Source: Bacteroidota bacterium
GTDB lineage: Bacteria > Bacteroidota > Bacteroidia > Chitinophagales > Chitinophagaceae
DNA length: 55,073 nt
Assembly: GCA_947448725.1 (NCBI GenBank)
Contig: CANFOM010000018.1
Location: 1-55,073, forward strand
Reading direction: 5' to 3'
Shown here: positions 1 to 8,262 of the stretch, piece after piece
Position numbering within the stretch: the stretch's first letter is position 1
Layout of the letters: each line of letters begins with the position of its first letter
Program-made: the position numbers and the translations under genes
The notes under the pieces: generated by a model
The model's database searches: none
Told to the model about the DNA's origin: nothing
What the model saw: only the letters and a program-made list of their open reading frames with translations

Positions 1-245
1 AAACTACCAGATCCTACCAAAATGTTGGCATCCAAACTCATGTCATAATCGGCACTTTTAAAATTGGTTAAAAACTTATAAGAGTAGCTATCTGTTCCCA
101 CTTTCACTAACCACTTAGGGCTAATGCGATAAGCAAGGTCAACGCCCACCCCTGTGGTAGATCCTTTTAATATTAAACCAAGGTTTTGGGCATAACTGCT
201 TGAACCAATGAAGATTAAAAGCAACAGAAGATGTATTTTTTTCAT
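1..245 (-). CDS. Outer-membrane beta-barrel-like protein, N-terminal part
   Basis: The reading frame starts with ATG at 245 on the minus strand and runs off the left edge of the window, so only about 81 residues are visible. Residues 1-19 form a clear signal peptide (two lysines, a leucine/isoleucine core, then S-Y-A-Q), so the protein is exported. The mature part begins with alternating polar and hydrophobic residues (GVGVDLAYRIS, then WLVKVGTDSYSYKF), as in the strands of small outer-membrane porin-like barrels. No specific family can be named from this fragment. Confidence is high that it is a gene and moderate that it is a barrel. Confidence 0.75.
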   Translation of the reverse strand, partial: MKKIHLLLLLIFIGSSSYAQNLGLILKGSTTGVGVDLAYRISPKWLVKVGTDSYSYKFLTNFKSADYDMSLDANILVGSGS

Positions 246-504
246 AAGTGTAGGTTCTAGAATTATGTCTATTAATGAATGTAAAAATAGGTGATTGTTA
301 TCATCATTTTAGTCTTTAAACATAGAAAATAGTATCATATTCAGAACTTGGGATAAGGAAAGGCGGTTTTTTTTGCCCAACCTATACAAAACTATCTAGT
401 ACCCCCCATTTTCTAACTATGTGGTAAAATCAGCGATTAACCTAACCAATATCAGTTTTTAGGCGCTCAATTCAACTTAACTTATACTATTAAAATTTAA
501 TATT

Positions 505-924
505 ATGAGAATCGATTTTACCAAATACCATGTTTTCTCCCGTATTTCCATTTACATTTTAGCCCTTGTTCTAATTTGTATTGGTGTATATCACCTTATC
601 AAGCCAGATGATTTATTAGTGTATGTCCCTTATTTTTTACCAGGTGGCATTAAATGGGCTTATTTAGTGGGAACTTGTTTTGTACTTGTGGGTATTTCCT
701 TTATAGCCAACTATTATGTTAAAGTGACCAGTTATTTATTGGCTTTTTTCTTATTCTTTTTTGTACTCACAGTTCATGTTCCCAATTATTTAAATGCAGC
801 CATGGCCGACATGCGCACTTTTGCATTAATAAATATTTTAAACAATACTGCCATTGGGGCATTTGCTTTACATATTGCAGCTGGAGCACATCATCAACAA
901 TTGCACTTTGACGAAAGTGATTAA
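505..924 (+). CDS. DoxX-like small integral membrane protein
   Basis: A 139-residue protein with four predicted membrane segments (about residues 12-32, 48-68, 73-91 and 105-125). The pattern, with a short loop containing P-x-x-L-x-x-Y-x-P-x-F-L-P-G after the first helix, fits the DoxX-like family of small Bacteroidota membrane proteins. Family members are loosely linked to quinone or redox functions, but no biochemical role can be assigned here. The C-terminus is histidine-rich and acidic (AHHQQLHFDESD). It stands alone: the gene ends 8 bp before the end of the convergent DUF885-like gene, with no obvious terminator between them. Confidence 0.75.
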   Translation: MRIDFTKYHVFSRISIYILALVLICIGVYHLIKPDDLLVYVPYFLPGGIKWAYLVGTCFVLVGISFIANYYVKVTSYLLAFFLFFFVLTVHVPNYLNAAMADMRTFALINILNNTAIGAFALHIAAGAHHQQLHFDESD

Positions 925-932
925 GGATATCA

Positions 933-2576
933 TTATTTTTCGTTCCAAATGTCAGTACCTGAAATTTCCCATGCACTTAAGGAGGAAGGTATACAACCTA
1001 TGTCATTGATTTGGTCTAAAAACGCTTTGATAGAAAATGATTTGTTTTGTAATTCGTTTCTTCTGGCTACTTCGGCCATTGCATTTTCTAATAAATATTT
1101 ACCAACAATATAGCTGGCTCCATAACCGGGCTGCCTCATAAATAAGTGTTGTTCAAATAGAAGTAATTTTTTTTCTGTTTTCATCCATCCTCTTGGAGTA
1201 TAATTAGAATGTATTTTACCTGCCTCTTCCATTGAAAGCATATTGGCATGTGCGTACAAGGAGCCCAAACCTCTTGCTGCTCTTTGTGCCAACATAATGT
1301 ATACAATTTCTTTAACTCTTGGGTTGTCGTCATATAAGCCAGCTTGCATAAAGGTTTCCTCTACGGTGGTGGCTAATCCTTCATTTCTGGTATCAAATAA
1401 ATTATACAATAACGGGGCACGTCTAATTTCATTTTGAAGCGGCTCTTTATCCATTCTTGCTAATTCAAACCAATGGTAGAAATGCGAATATAGTGGTCTA
1501 GGATCATAAGCTGCACCAATTTGAAAAAAGTTACGCTTTTCCGCTGGTAAAAATTCTACCTTATGTGCTCGTATGGCCGAATCAAAGTATGGTTTTATGG
1601 TAAGTACATCCTGTGTATTTAAAAATTGGATTAAACTTTTAAATGATTTTTCGGCTAATACATTGTTGGCTTCGGGTGTATTAGCTAATTCTAATAAAGG
1701 TAATTTTCGATTTCTATGCTCTTCCATTTTTAAGGCCGCCCAAGCACGAGTTAATTCTCGTTTTAATAATAATACTTGATCCTCCCAGGTTAATGGAACT
1801 AAGTGTACATTTTTTTGATACCAACTGTAATTTTCTTTTCCAATACCAGAAGCGCCCGTTTTTTTAACGCTTTCCTTTTCGAGCCATTGTACTAAATTAT
1901 TAGTGGAAGCAATACAATCCTTTATTAATTGTGATAATTCTGTATCTGATGCACATCCAGGTTTAGATATAATTTCAGCTAAATCATCACTTTGTGTTCG
2001 GATATCTCTTATTCCTGCTATCCATAATTCTTTAGCATTACCTGTTAAATTAATTTTGGCTTGATTGTTTAAAGCAGGTATTCCTTTTAGACTATTGATG
2101 AATGATTTTCTGTCGGTTACCGATAATGGGAATTTGTATTTCCAAACATCTGTAATCATGTGATGGGTAGGCCCTTCATGTGCAGGTACATCTGACCGTT
2201 CTGTCCATACAGATTTATAAAAAGCAGGATCTCTTTGCCAAGGTTTTAGAATACGAACATTAAAGTCATACCCATTCATTTCTGCCCAAACTATTCGCCA
2301 ATCTACTTTTTGATTGATTGCCCAACCTACTGTATCAATGGATAATAATTTTTTTCTAAGTTGTAGAAATACGGGTTGACGACGATTAAAACTAGCTACT
2401 GTATAATCGGGTGCTCCATTTAATAAAGGAGGTTTTTCAAAATTGCGCCATTGTTTAAATAATTCAACCAAAGAATTATAATCCTTACTACTTTTTTGTG
2501 CTAATAGATAACTGTTGGTACTGAATATTAATAACAGCATTAATAAGGTAGAAGGAAGCACAGATTTTAGTTTCAT
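933..2576 (-). CDS. Secreted DUF885-like protein lacking the zinc-binding motif
   Basis: A 547-residue exported protein with a signal peptide ending near A26-Q27. The C-terminal half has the layout of DUF885 proteins: an N-E-G-L-A-T-T-V-E-E stretch (about 398-407) where the family has EGWALYAE, then R-Q-P-G-Y-G-A-S-Y (481-489) with the following G-K, and a final G-C-I-P-S-S-L segment. DUF885 proteins are putative zinc metallopeptidases with an HExxPGH motif. At the equivalent place (about 364-375) this protein reads SHFYHWFELARM, so the metal site appears lost. It may be a binding protein or an enzyme with another mechanism. The family assignment rests on motif order only. It is divergent from the next gene, with about 100 bp between the starts. 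Confidence 0.65.
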   Translation of the reverse strand: MKLKSVLPSTLLMLLLIFSTNSYLLAQKSSKDYNSLVELFKQWRNFEKPPLLNGAPDYTVASFNRRQPVFLQLRKKLLSIDTVGWAINQKVDWRIVWAEMNGYDFNVRILKPWQRDPAFYKSVWTERSDVPAHEGPTHHMITDVWKYKFPLSVTDRKSFINSLKGIPALNNQAKINLTGNAKELWIAGIRDIRTQSDDLAEIISKPGCASDTELSQLIKDCIASTNNLVQWLEKESVKKTGASGIGKENYSWYQKNVHLVPLTWEDQVLLLKRELTRAWAALKMEEHRNRKLPLLELANTPEANNVLAEKSFKSLIQFLNTQDVLTIKPYFDSAIRAHKVEFLPAEKRNFFQIGAAYDPRPLYSHFYHWFELARMDKEPLQNEIRRAPLLYNLFDTRNEGLATTVEETFMQAGLYDDNPRVKEIVYIMLAQRAARGLGSLYAHANMLSMEEAGKIHSNYTPRGWMKTEKKLLLFEQHLFMRQPGYGASYIVGKYLLENAMAEVARRNELQNKSFSIKAFLDQINDIGCIPSSLSAWEISGTDIWNEK

Positions 2577-2675
2577 AACTTTAAATAGTTGATAAGTTAA
2601 TGTTAAAAATTATTACCAATGGGGTATTGATTTTACGGGAAAAAATCGATACATTTATTGATACAATAACAAGTT

Positions 2676-3434
2676 ATGAAAAATGTAATTTCTTTGACTT
2701 TATTTTTATTGATTTTTACCAACATTTATAGTCAAAGTGGTTCTGGCAATGCAAGTAATGCAGAAATGTCTAATTTCAAAACTGCTAATATTTCTTTTAA
2801 TATTGACCCATTTGGGGTGTATGATGTAGATGGGCTGTCTAAAGGCATGAAATATTCTGATATTTCAGGTAACCCCTTTTTATTTGGTGATTGGCGCAAA
2901 GCCATTCTTTTTGATATTGGCATGCACCCTATTGCCACTTTAAAAGTTAAATACAATTCCTACTCGGATCAACTTCATTTTTTAGACGCAAAAGAAACGG
3001 AACTAGTGGCCAATAAAGAAGTATTAAAAAGAGTTAGCCTGCTTTATGACAGTGCTGAAGGCTTAAAAGAAATAAACATAGAAAAAGGATTTACTGATTC
3101 TAAAAATATTTTAAGGCCTCATCAATTTGTTCAAGTTTTAAACGAGGGTAAAGTTCAATTGTTAAAACAAAATGTAAATACTATTATTAGAAAAGATTCT
3201 TTATTTGGCACTATAAAAGTAAACGCTTTTTCTGAAAATACTTTTTACTTTTTAAAATATACACCCACCAGCATTGAAAAATTAAGAAAATTAGATCAAT
3301 CAGAATTATACGCACTTTTGCCCAATAAAGCTATTATAGAAGAATATCAAAAGAAAAAAAATAAATTAAAAAATGAAAAAGATTTTATCAATTTTTTAGA
3401 TTTCTACAACCAACAAATTGCGATTCAACCTTAA
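2676..3434 (+). CDS. Secreted protein of unknown function, first gene of a sulfur-linked run
   Basis: A 252-residue protein with a signal peptide (residues 1-19, ending I-Y-S-Q). The mature protein has a central block (GNPFLFGDWRKAILFD, then an L-K-V-K-Y-N-S-Y-S-D-Q-L-H-F motif) that resembles a widespread group of exported Bacteroidota proteins of unknown role, and a lysine-rich C-terminus. No catalytic motif or cysteine pair is visible. It is followed after 17 bp by a DsrE-like gene and then by a dihaem cytochrome gene on the same strand, so the three are probably cotranscribed. Any link to sulfur chemistry is by neighbourhood only. Confidence 0.7.
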   Translation: MKNVISLTLFLLIFTNIYSQSGSGNASNAEMSNFKTANISFNIDPFGVYDVDGLSKGMKYSDISGNPFLFGDWRKAILFDIGMHPIATLKVKYNSYSDQLHFLDAKETELVANKEVLKRVSLLYDSAEGLKEINIEKGFTDSKNILRPHQFVQVLNEGKVQLLKQNVNTIIRKDSLFGTIKVNAFSENTFYFLKYTPTSIEKLRKLDQSELYALLPNKAIIEEYQKKKNKLKNEKDFINFLDFYNQQIAIQP

Positions 3435-3451
3435 AAGATTAAAAATTTATT

Positions 3452-3895
3452 ATGAAAAACTACAAATCGATTTTATTAATTATCTGCACCCTATTATTTT
3501 CTACTTTGACTATGGCGCAATCGGCCAATACTGCTGCAGCTTCTGCTCATAAAATTGTAATTCAATTAAATACTGCCGATACCCTTGCTTGGTCTGCTAC
3601 CATGGGCAATATTAGAAATCTACAAAAAGTTTGGCCAGAGCATTTAAATGTTGAAGTGGTCGTTCATGGTTTGGCTCTGGATTTATTAGTGGCTAGTAAA
3701 ACCCCTATGGCCAAAGACATTACTGAACTTAGTAAATCAGGTGTGAATTTTATGGCCTGCGAGAATTCGATGAGAAAACACCATATAGTTAAAGCCGATT
3801 TAGTACTCGAAGCCTTCACAGTTCCTTCTGGAGTTGCCGAAGTAGTTATAAAACAAGAAGCAGGTTTTAGCTATTTAAAAGCTGGGGTTAATTAA
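3452..3895 (+). CDS. Exported DsrE/DsrF-like family protein
   Basis: A 147-residue protein with a signal peptide ending at M21-A22-Q23, so it acts in the periplasm. The mature part has the DsrE-like fold pattern: a first strand (HKIVIQL), a helix with N-I-R-N-L, a second strand (VEVVVHG), and the motif G-V-N-F-M-A-C-E-N-S-M with a conserved-position cysteine at about residue 103. DsrE-type cysteines carry persulfide sulfur in characterised proteins. The gene sits 28 bp upstream of a TsdA-like dihaem cytochrome, which supports a role in handling sulfane sulfur or thiosulfate outside the inner membrane. The exact substrate is not known. Confidence 0.8.
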   Translation: MKNYKSILLIICTLLFSTLTMAQSANTAAASAHKIVIQLNTADTLAWSATMGNIRNLQKVWPEHLNVEVVVHGLALDLLVASKTPMAKDITELSKSGVNFMACENSMRKHHIVKADLVLEAFTVPSGVAEVVIKQEAGFSYLKAGVN

Positions 3896-3923
3896 ATAAT
3901 CTAAAGCTCATTTAATTTTTAAG

Positions 3924-4904
3924 ATGCTTAAGAAAATTATAATCATTTTTTTATTGCTGCTCGTAGTTATTTCACTGTATCGATTATTTTATAAAGTGAA
4001 GGATAGTAGTCATTCAATTACTATTAAAACTACCGAAACTAAATCTGCATGGGTGGGCCCCTCCCATTTTCAAATTCCATTACACACCAACAAAAAAGGG
4101 GAATTAATTCAATATGGTTATGAATTGATTGCTCATACTGCGCTCTATCTTGGGCCAAAAGGTTCTGTGCAACATTCCACGAATGGAATGAACTGTCAAA
4201 ACTGTCATTTAGAAGCGGGTACTAAACCTTGGGGTTTAAATTATGGTTCTGTTTTTTCTACCTATCCAAAATTTAGAGAAAGATCGGGTAGTATCGAAAC
4301 CATTTATAAAAGAGTAAATGATTGTATGGAACGCAGTTTAAATGGGAAAGCTTTGGATACGGGTTCAAAAGAAATGAAAGCCATCTATGCCTACATCGAA
4401 TGGCTGGGTGCTGATCTTCCAAAAAGCAAAAAAGTAAATGGATCTGGCATTGAAATATTGCCCTATCTATCTTCGCCCGCCAATCCTTCTCAAGGCAAAA
4501 TTGTTTATATACAGAATTGTCAAAAATGTCATGGTGTCAATGGTGAAGGTGTTTTAGATAGTACTGGAAAAATGTATACCTACCCTCCTTTATGGGGCAA
4601 GCATAGTTACAATGATGCTGCTGGAATGTATCAAATTTCTAAATTGGCAGGGTTTATCAAAAATAATATGCCCAATGGCATTAATTATCATACGCCTACA
4701 TTAACCGCTCAAGCATCTTGGGATGTGGCTGCCTATATTAATGCGCAATCAAGACCTACCAAAGACAAATCAAAAGATTGGCCAGTATTAGCAACCAAAC
4801 CTATCGACTACCCTTTTGGCCCTTATGCAGATAATTTTTCTGAAGCACAGCATAAATTTGGGCCTTTTGAACCTATTGCTTCTTCAAGGAAGAAAAATCA
4901 ATAA
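3924..4904 (+). CDS. tsdA: TsdA-type dihaem cytochrome c (thiosulfate dehydrogenase / tetrathionate reductase)
   Basis: A 326-residue membrane-anchored cytochrome: residues 4-18 form one hydrophobic segment without a clear cleavage site. Two haem-binding CxxCH motifs are at 91-95 (CQNCH) and 199-203 (CQKCH). Between them lies R-V-N-D-C-M-E-R-S-L-N-G, with Cys134 matching the cysteine that serves as axial ligand of haem 1 in characterised TsdA enzymes. After the second motif is an adjacent Lys-Met pair (about 216-217) followed by YPPLWG, as in the Lys/Met ligand region of haem 2. TsdA interconverts thiosulfate and tetrathionate with electron transfer. Direction cannot be told from sequence. 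The gene is third in a run with a DsrE-like protein. Its 3' end overlaps by 32 bp the convergent DUF3472 frame. Confidence 0.82.
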   Translation: MLKKIIIIFLLLLVVISLYRLFYKVKDSSHSITIKTTETKSAWVGPSHFQIPLHTNKKGELIQYGYELIAHTALYLGPKGSVQHSTNGMNCQNCHLEAGTKPWGLNYGSVFSTYPKFRERSGSIETIYKRVNDCMERSLNGKALDTGSKEMKAIYAYIEWLGADLPKSKKVNGSGIEILPYLSSPANPSQGKIVYIQNCQKCHGVNGEGVLDSTGKMYTYPPLWGKHSYNDAAGMYQISKLAGFIKNNMPNGINYHTPTLTAQASWDVAAYINAQSRPTKDKSKDWPVLATKPIDYPFGPYADNFSEAQHKFGPFEPIASSRKKNQ

Positions 4905-6108
4905 CAGGATGTTTTCCATTTAATTTTCTTGTTATTATATCCCCAGCATCAACATTCTTTAAATGTTGAAACCCTCCAGAGTACATATAGAATAAATTAC
5001 CTTCTGCACCTGCACCATAATCATATCGTTGATGTTTTCGAAGATTTGCTGTCGTGCTAAATTTAGCTTGATCAAGTTCGATCCAATTGCCTGATGGGGT
5101 TAGGATCCATTGATTGCCATAATAAGCTTTAAAATAATCATCCCCGTTGTTTCCAAAATTTTCTACAAATGAATACAAATGCTTGAAACCAGTTTTAGTA
5201 TCTGTTTTGTTTTGTGTCCATTCTGATAATAAATGCCAGGTATAATTATCTTCTGGAACTGCATAATACCCAATATAAGTAGCGCTATCTCCAGCCATGG
5301 ATGTTATGCCTGTTAAAAAATGATAGGTCTGATTTGCTTTCCATGGAAATACTAAATGGCTATGCCCTCCTGATCCTTCATTACCAAATTCACCAGTAGA
5401 AACCTGATTCCCTTTGTCTTTTAAATTTACTGTATATTCTGAAGGGATTTCTTTTGGGTTATCGGTTTTATATAAACTCCAAACAGAAAAAATAAACCTT
5501 CTTTCCTTTTCATTATTTATTTGAATACCACCATAACCACTATGGAACCCATTAGTTTCGTAATAGGCATGAATAGAGTTTTCTACTTCCTTAGGCACCA
5601 ATACTTCGGTATAGAACCACTTCACTACACTATCTCCAGGTACTAAATAGCTTAAATGGGTGGAAGGTGCTGCTAGATAAACACTTTTATTATACTTGAT
5701 TTCGTTGGGGGTAATAGCATCTATTTGTATGGACTCAATTTCTGGATAGACCTCAGTATTTTTGTTAGTTCCCCTTACTTTAATATAATGATAAGCAGCG
5801 CTAGGGATAAAAAATTTACCTACAGGGATGTTCGTATTAAGGGAATGTGCGGGAATATTTATTTTATACCATTGTTTCGACTCCTCTAAACTAATCGTAA
5901 AGGAAGAAGCGGTAGCACTAGGTTTAATGTTTAAATTAATTTGAATTTCCCCTTTTTGCTGAGGATAAAAATAAATTTTTAAACTTTCATTTTGGCTTTC
6001 AATCGTTTTTTGAATTATTTCCTCCTCCTCTTCATTTAACTGGACTTTTTTTTTCCAGTAAAATAACCATTGCCTTTTACAGGGATGGTAGCATGTGCAC
6101 TCTTCCAT
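4873..6108 (-). CDS. DUF5077 (C-terminal part) plus DUF3472 frame, downstream half of a frameshifted gene
   Basis: The open frame is 411 codons, but only the part from 6045 onward (residue V22 on) looks like real protein. The first 21 residues are translated out of frame over the end of the glutaminase-like gene, with no signal peptide or good start. Residues about 35-125 match the second part of DUF5077 (SQNESLKIYFYP, then S-Y-H-Y-I-K-V-R-G) and about 145-400 match DUF3472, including Y-E-T-N-G-F-H-S-G-Y-G-G-I-Q and W-x-L-L-S-E-W-T-Q. The missing start of DUF5077 (IPVKGNGYFTGKK) is found at the end of the upstream frame. The two frames therefore make one polypeptide of about 1086 residues if a -1 shift happens at the A9 run. 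There is no later methionine that could start the DUF3472 part alone. These domains occur in exported, probably carbohydrate-binding proteins. Confidence 0.75.
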   Translation of the reverse strand: MEECTCYHPCKRQWLFYWKKKVQLNEEEEEIIQKTIESQNESLKIYFYPQQKGEIQINLNIKPSATASSFTISLEESKQWYKINIPAHSLNTNIPVGKFFIPSAAYHYIKVRGTNKNTEVYPEIESIQIDAITPNEIKYNKSVYLAAPSTHLSYLVPGDSVVKWFYTEVLVPKEVENSIHAYYETNGFHSGYGGIQINNEKERRFIFSVWSLYKTDNPKEIPSEYTVNLKDKGNQVSTGEFGNEGSGGHSHLVFPWKANQTYHFLTGITSMAGDSATYIGYYAVPEDNYTWHLLSEWTQNKTDTKTGFKHLYSFVENFGNNGDDYFKAYYGNQWILTPSGNWIELDQAKFSTTANLRKHQRYDYGAGAEGNLFYMYSGGFQHLKNVDAGDIITRKLNGKHPVIDFSSLKKQ

Positions 6109-8132
6109 TTTTCTTGCAATACTTTTATGGAATACCCGCCTACTACACTCCTAGCTTGAAAACCAATTTGTTTGCCATTGGTGGTTTCATGCCAATCACT
6201 CAAAGGAACTCGAGTAGGTGTATTGGTTGAAAATTTATATACTGGATTAATTAATTTTTCAAAATCGGCTTGATTATTGGCTAAGGTAGCAGTCCAAGTA
6301 ATCCAATCCGATTTGGTATAAGTTTTACGACTGTCTAATGGTAAACCAAATTCATTTTGTTTGGTTAAATAATAAGCCACTTCATTGTCATATACTTTTT
6401 GAGGAAATAAATTAAAACCAAAAAGTTTGTCCCAAACCATATTGTATTTTTGACTCCAAGTATTTTTATCATTATAAGTTAAAGCATAATGATCGCCAGC
6501 ATTGGCTAAATCCTGCCATTTTATGGCCATATCTTTAGCAATTTGTGTATACTTAGTAGCAATATCTTTTTTACCTAATTGTTCAGCCATCATCGCATAA
6601 CATCTTATACCTACAATTGCTTTGATAGCCAAATTAGCATTGCGGGCTAAATGACCAGCAAAATCGTCGGTGCATAATTGATTGGCAGGATCTAATCCTT
6701 CTTTTTCTAAAAATTGAACCCATTGTGTAAGCGTTGCCCAATGTTCTTTTGCATAATTGGCATTGCCAGTTGCTTTTACAATGGCACCCGCTAAAATGGT
6801 CATATTACCCGACTCTTCTACAGGCATGCCTTCGGGATAAGTTTGGCCATTGGCTATTGGATAAGTACCTAAATCGTGTGCTGCATAAGGGCGGTCATAT
6901 AAGCCGCTTTTTTCACTGAAATAAAATATACCATTTAACATTCCTTTCATTAGCGCTGGGTTGTAGGCTAAAAATAAAGGTGCACTTGGATAGGTAACAT
7001 CTACGGTATTTATACTTCCATTGCTAAAATTTTCTTTAGATAAAAAAAGCAATTCTCCGTTTTGTTTACTCTTTACTAAAGTATGTGCAGCGATGGCTTG
7101 TCTATAAGCAGTAATACAAAGTTTTGCATAATTTTCACCACCAGCCGATAGTGCATCATTGTAAATTAGTTTATCTATTTTTTTGCATTTTTGAATCACT
7201 TCATTGTATTGTACATTGGCCAATTGTAATAGCTTATCCATGTTCATATTGGGATCTAATTTCCACCAAGGCTTTAAATTTTCTTTAAAATATTGTACGG
7301 AATACAATTCATCATAGCCCACTAATAAAAGATGATCTTTTTCATGATCAGTAATAGCTTCCTCTTTAAATAATGTGGTTAAAAACAAACTTTTACCTTT
7401 TACCTCTGTAACTTTTTTTGCTGTGGCAGTTGCTGGATTCATCAAATAACTAGCCGCTTCCATTATATTGGATATAGATTGTATCGTTGAACTGCTGTTG
7501 GCTGCGATATAAGCATAGCCCCAATCAATTCTTAAATCATCTCCTGTTTTTTGTAATAAAGGTTGTTCTACAGTTCCAACTTTTAAAACATTCAGTTGAT
7601 TAGAAGTATACCCATTAGCCTTCATTTCTTGCTGGGCAGTATTGGAGGCCAATAAGGAAGATACACCTACTAATAAACTAGCCTGATGTTTTTTACCATC
7701 AATAGACTTTGTTTTCATACTTATATAAGAAACAGGTCTTGCTAAAATTGATAAATCATTTATGATTAATGGTGAAGTAAAGCTTAGATTTAATTGAACA
7801 CCTCCACAAGTAAAAATATAATTGGTTTCAGTGGCAGTCATATAGATGGACTCTTGTTTAGCCAACTGGATAGGCAGTGTATTTAGCGTATCCTCTTTAC
7901 CTAAAAAACGATATACTTTACCATCTACTTTAATTAAACCAAGTATAGAATTGGGTGTGCCAGTCCAATGTTTTGTAGTAGACTCGTTTAATTGATCCGA
8001 AAAAGACCATATACTAAAATATGGATTATGTGTAATTAAGGGATAAGCTGGTGCTTTAGTTACTTGTGCATTGCCATCATAGGAAAAGCTTATGACCATA
8101 GCTGTCAAAATAAAGGAAACTACATTTTTCAT
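6036..8132 (-). CDS. Secreted glutaminase-A-like protein (DUF4964/DUF5127/DUF4965/DUF1793), upstream half of a frameshifted gene
   Basis: The start chosen is ATG at 8132, because it opens a clean signal peptide (MKNVVSFILTAMVISF, cleaved after G-N-A-Q). An upstream in-frame ATG at 8168 would add 12 polar residues. The order of domains is the one in GtaA-like proteins: DUF4964 (Y-P-L-I-T-H-N-P-Y-F-S-I-W-S), DUF5127, DUF4965 (YDRPYAAHDLGTYP, Y-P-E-G-M-P-V-E-E-S-G-N-M), then a (alpha/alpha)6-type DUF1793 region (WDKLFGFNLFP). Although named after a fungal glutaminase, such proteins in Bacteroidota often sit with glycosidases, as here. The last residues IPVKGNGYFTGKKKSS are the beginning of a DUF5077 domain cut off by TAA at 6036-6038. 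The rest lies in the -1 frame. This is best read as one gene interrupted at the A9 run. Confidence 0.82.
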   Translation of the reverse strand: MKNVVSFILTAMVISFSYDGNAQVTKAPAYPLITHNPYFSIWSFSDQLNESTTKHWTGTPNSILGLIKVDGKVYRFLGKEDTLNTLPIQLAKQESIYMTATETNYIFTCGGVQLNLSFTSPLIINDLSILARPVSYISMKTKSIDGKKHQASLLVGVSSLLASNTAQQEMKANGYTSNQLNVLKVGTVEQPLLQKTGDDLRIDWGYAYIAANSSSTIQSISNIMEAASYLMNPATATAKKVTEVKGKSLFLTTLFKEEAITDHEKDHLLLVGYDELYSVQYFKENLKPWWKLDPNMNMDKLLQLANVQYNEVIQKCKKIDKLIYNDALSAGGENYAKLCITAYRQAIAAHTLVKSKQNGELLFLSKENFSNGSINTVDVTYPSAPLFLAYNPALMKGMLNGIFYFSEKSGLYDRPYAAHDLGTYPIANGQTYPEGMPVEESGNMTILAGAIVKATGNANYAKEHWATLTQWVQFLEKEGLDPANQLCTDDFAGHLARNANLAIKAIVGIRCYAMMAEQLGKKDIATKYTQIAKDMAIKWQDLANAGDHYALTYNDKNTWSQKYNMVWDKLFGFNLFPQKVYDNEVAYYLTKQNEFGLPLDSRKTYTKSDWITWTATLANNQADFEKLINPVYKFSTNTPTRVPLSDWHETTNGKQIGFQARSVVGGYSIKVLQEKWKSAHATIPVKGNGYFTGKKKSS
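6039..6059 (-). other. A9 slippery run with flanking 6-bp inverted repeat (frameshift site)
   Basis: On the minus strand the codons read GGA AAA AAA AAG TCC AGT TAA. This contains the heptamer A-AAA-AAG in the zero frame, the same slippery sequence used for -1 frameshifting in dnaX. The A9 run is at 6046-6054. A -1 slip changes the reading to GTC CAG TTA and enters the DUF5077/DUF3472 frame. The run is flanked by ACTGGA and TCCAGT (6053-6058 and 6039-6044), which can form a short hairpin with the A-rich loop. Alternatives are a real loss of one A, phase variation by A-run length, or a base-calling error in a homopolymer. Confidence 0.7.
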
Positions 8133-8262
8133 TCTTAACTGTTTAATTAACTGATACTTATATTCCAAAATTAAATATAACTAATTTAAAAACCCTACCT
8201 GCTGTTTTTTGTTACTTTTTCTAAACAATTTATTCTAATTTAGGTCTATTAAACCGCTTGCT

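Noticed and set aside
246..504. Possible small gene or RNA in the first intergenic region
   Set aside because: This 259-bp AT-rich stretch has no supported reading frame, hairpin terminator or conserved RNA motif.
6046..6108. Independent start of a DUF3472 protein at 6108
   Set aside because: The first 21 residues are an out-of-frame reading of the conserved upstream gene, with no signal peptide and a cysteine-rich, unlikely sequence.
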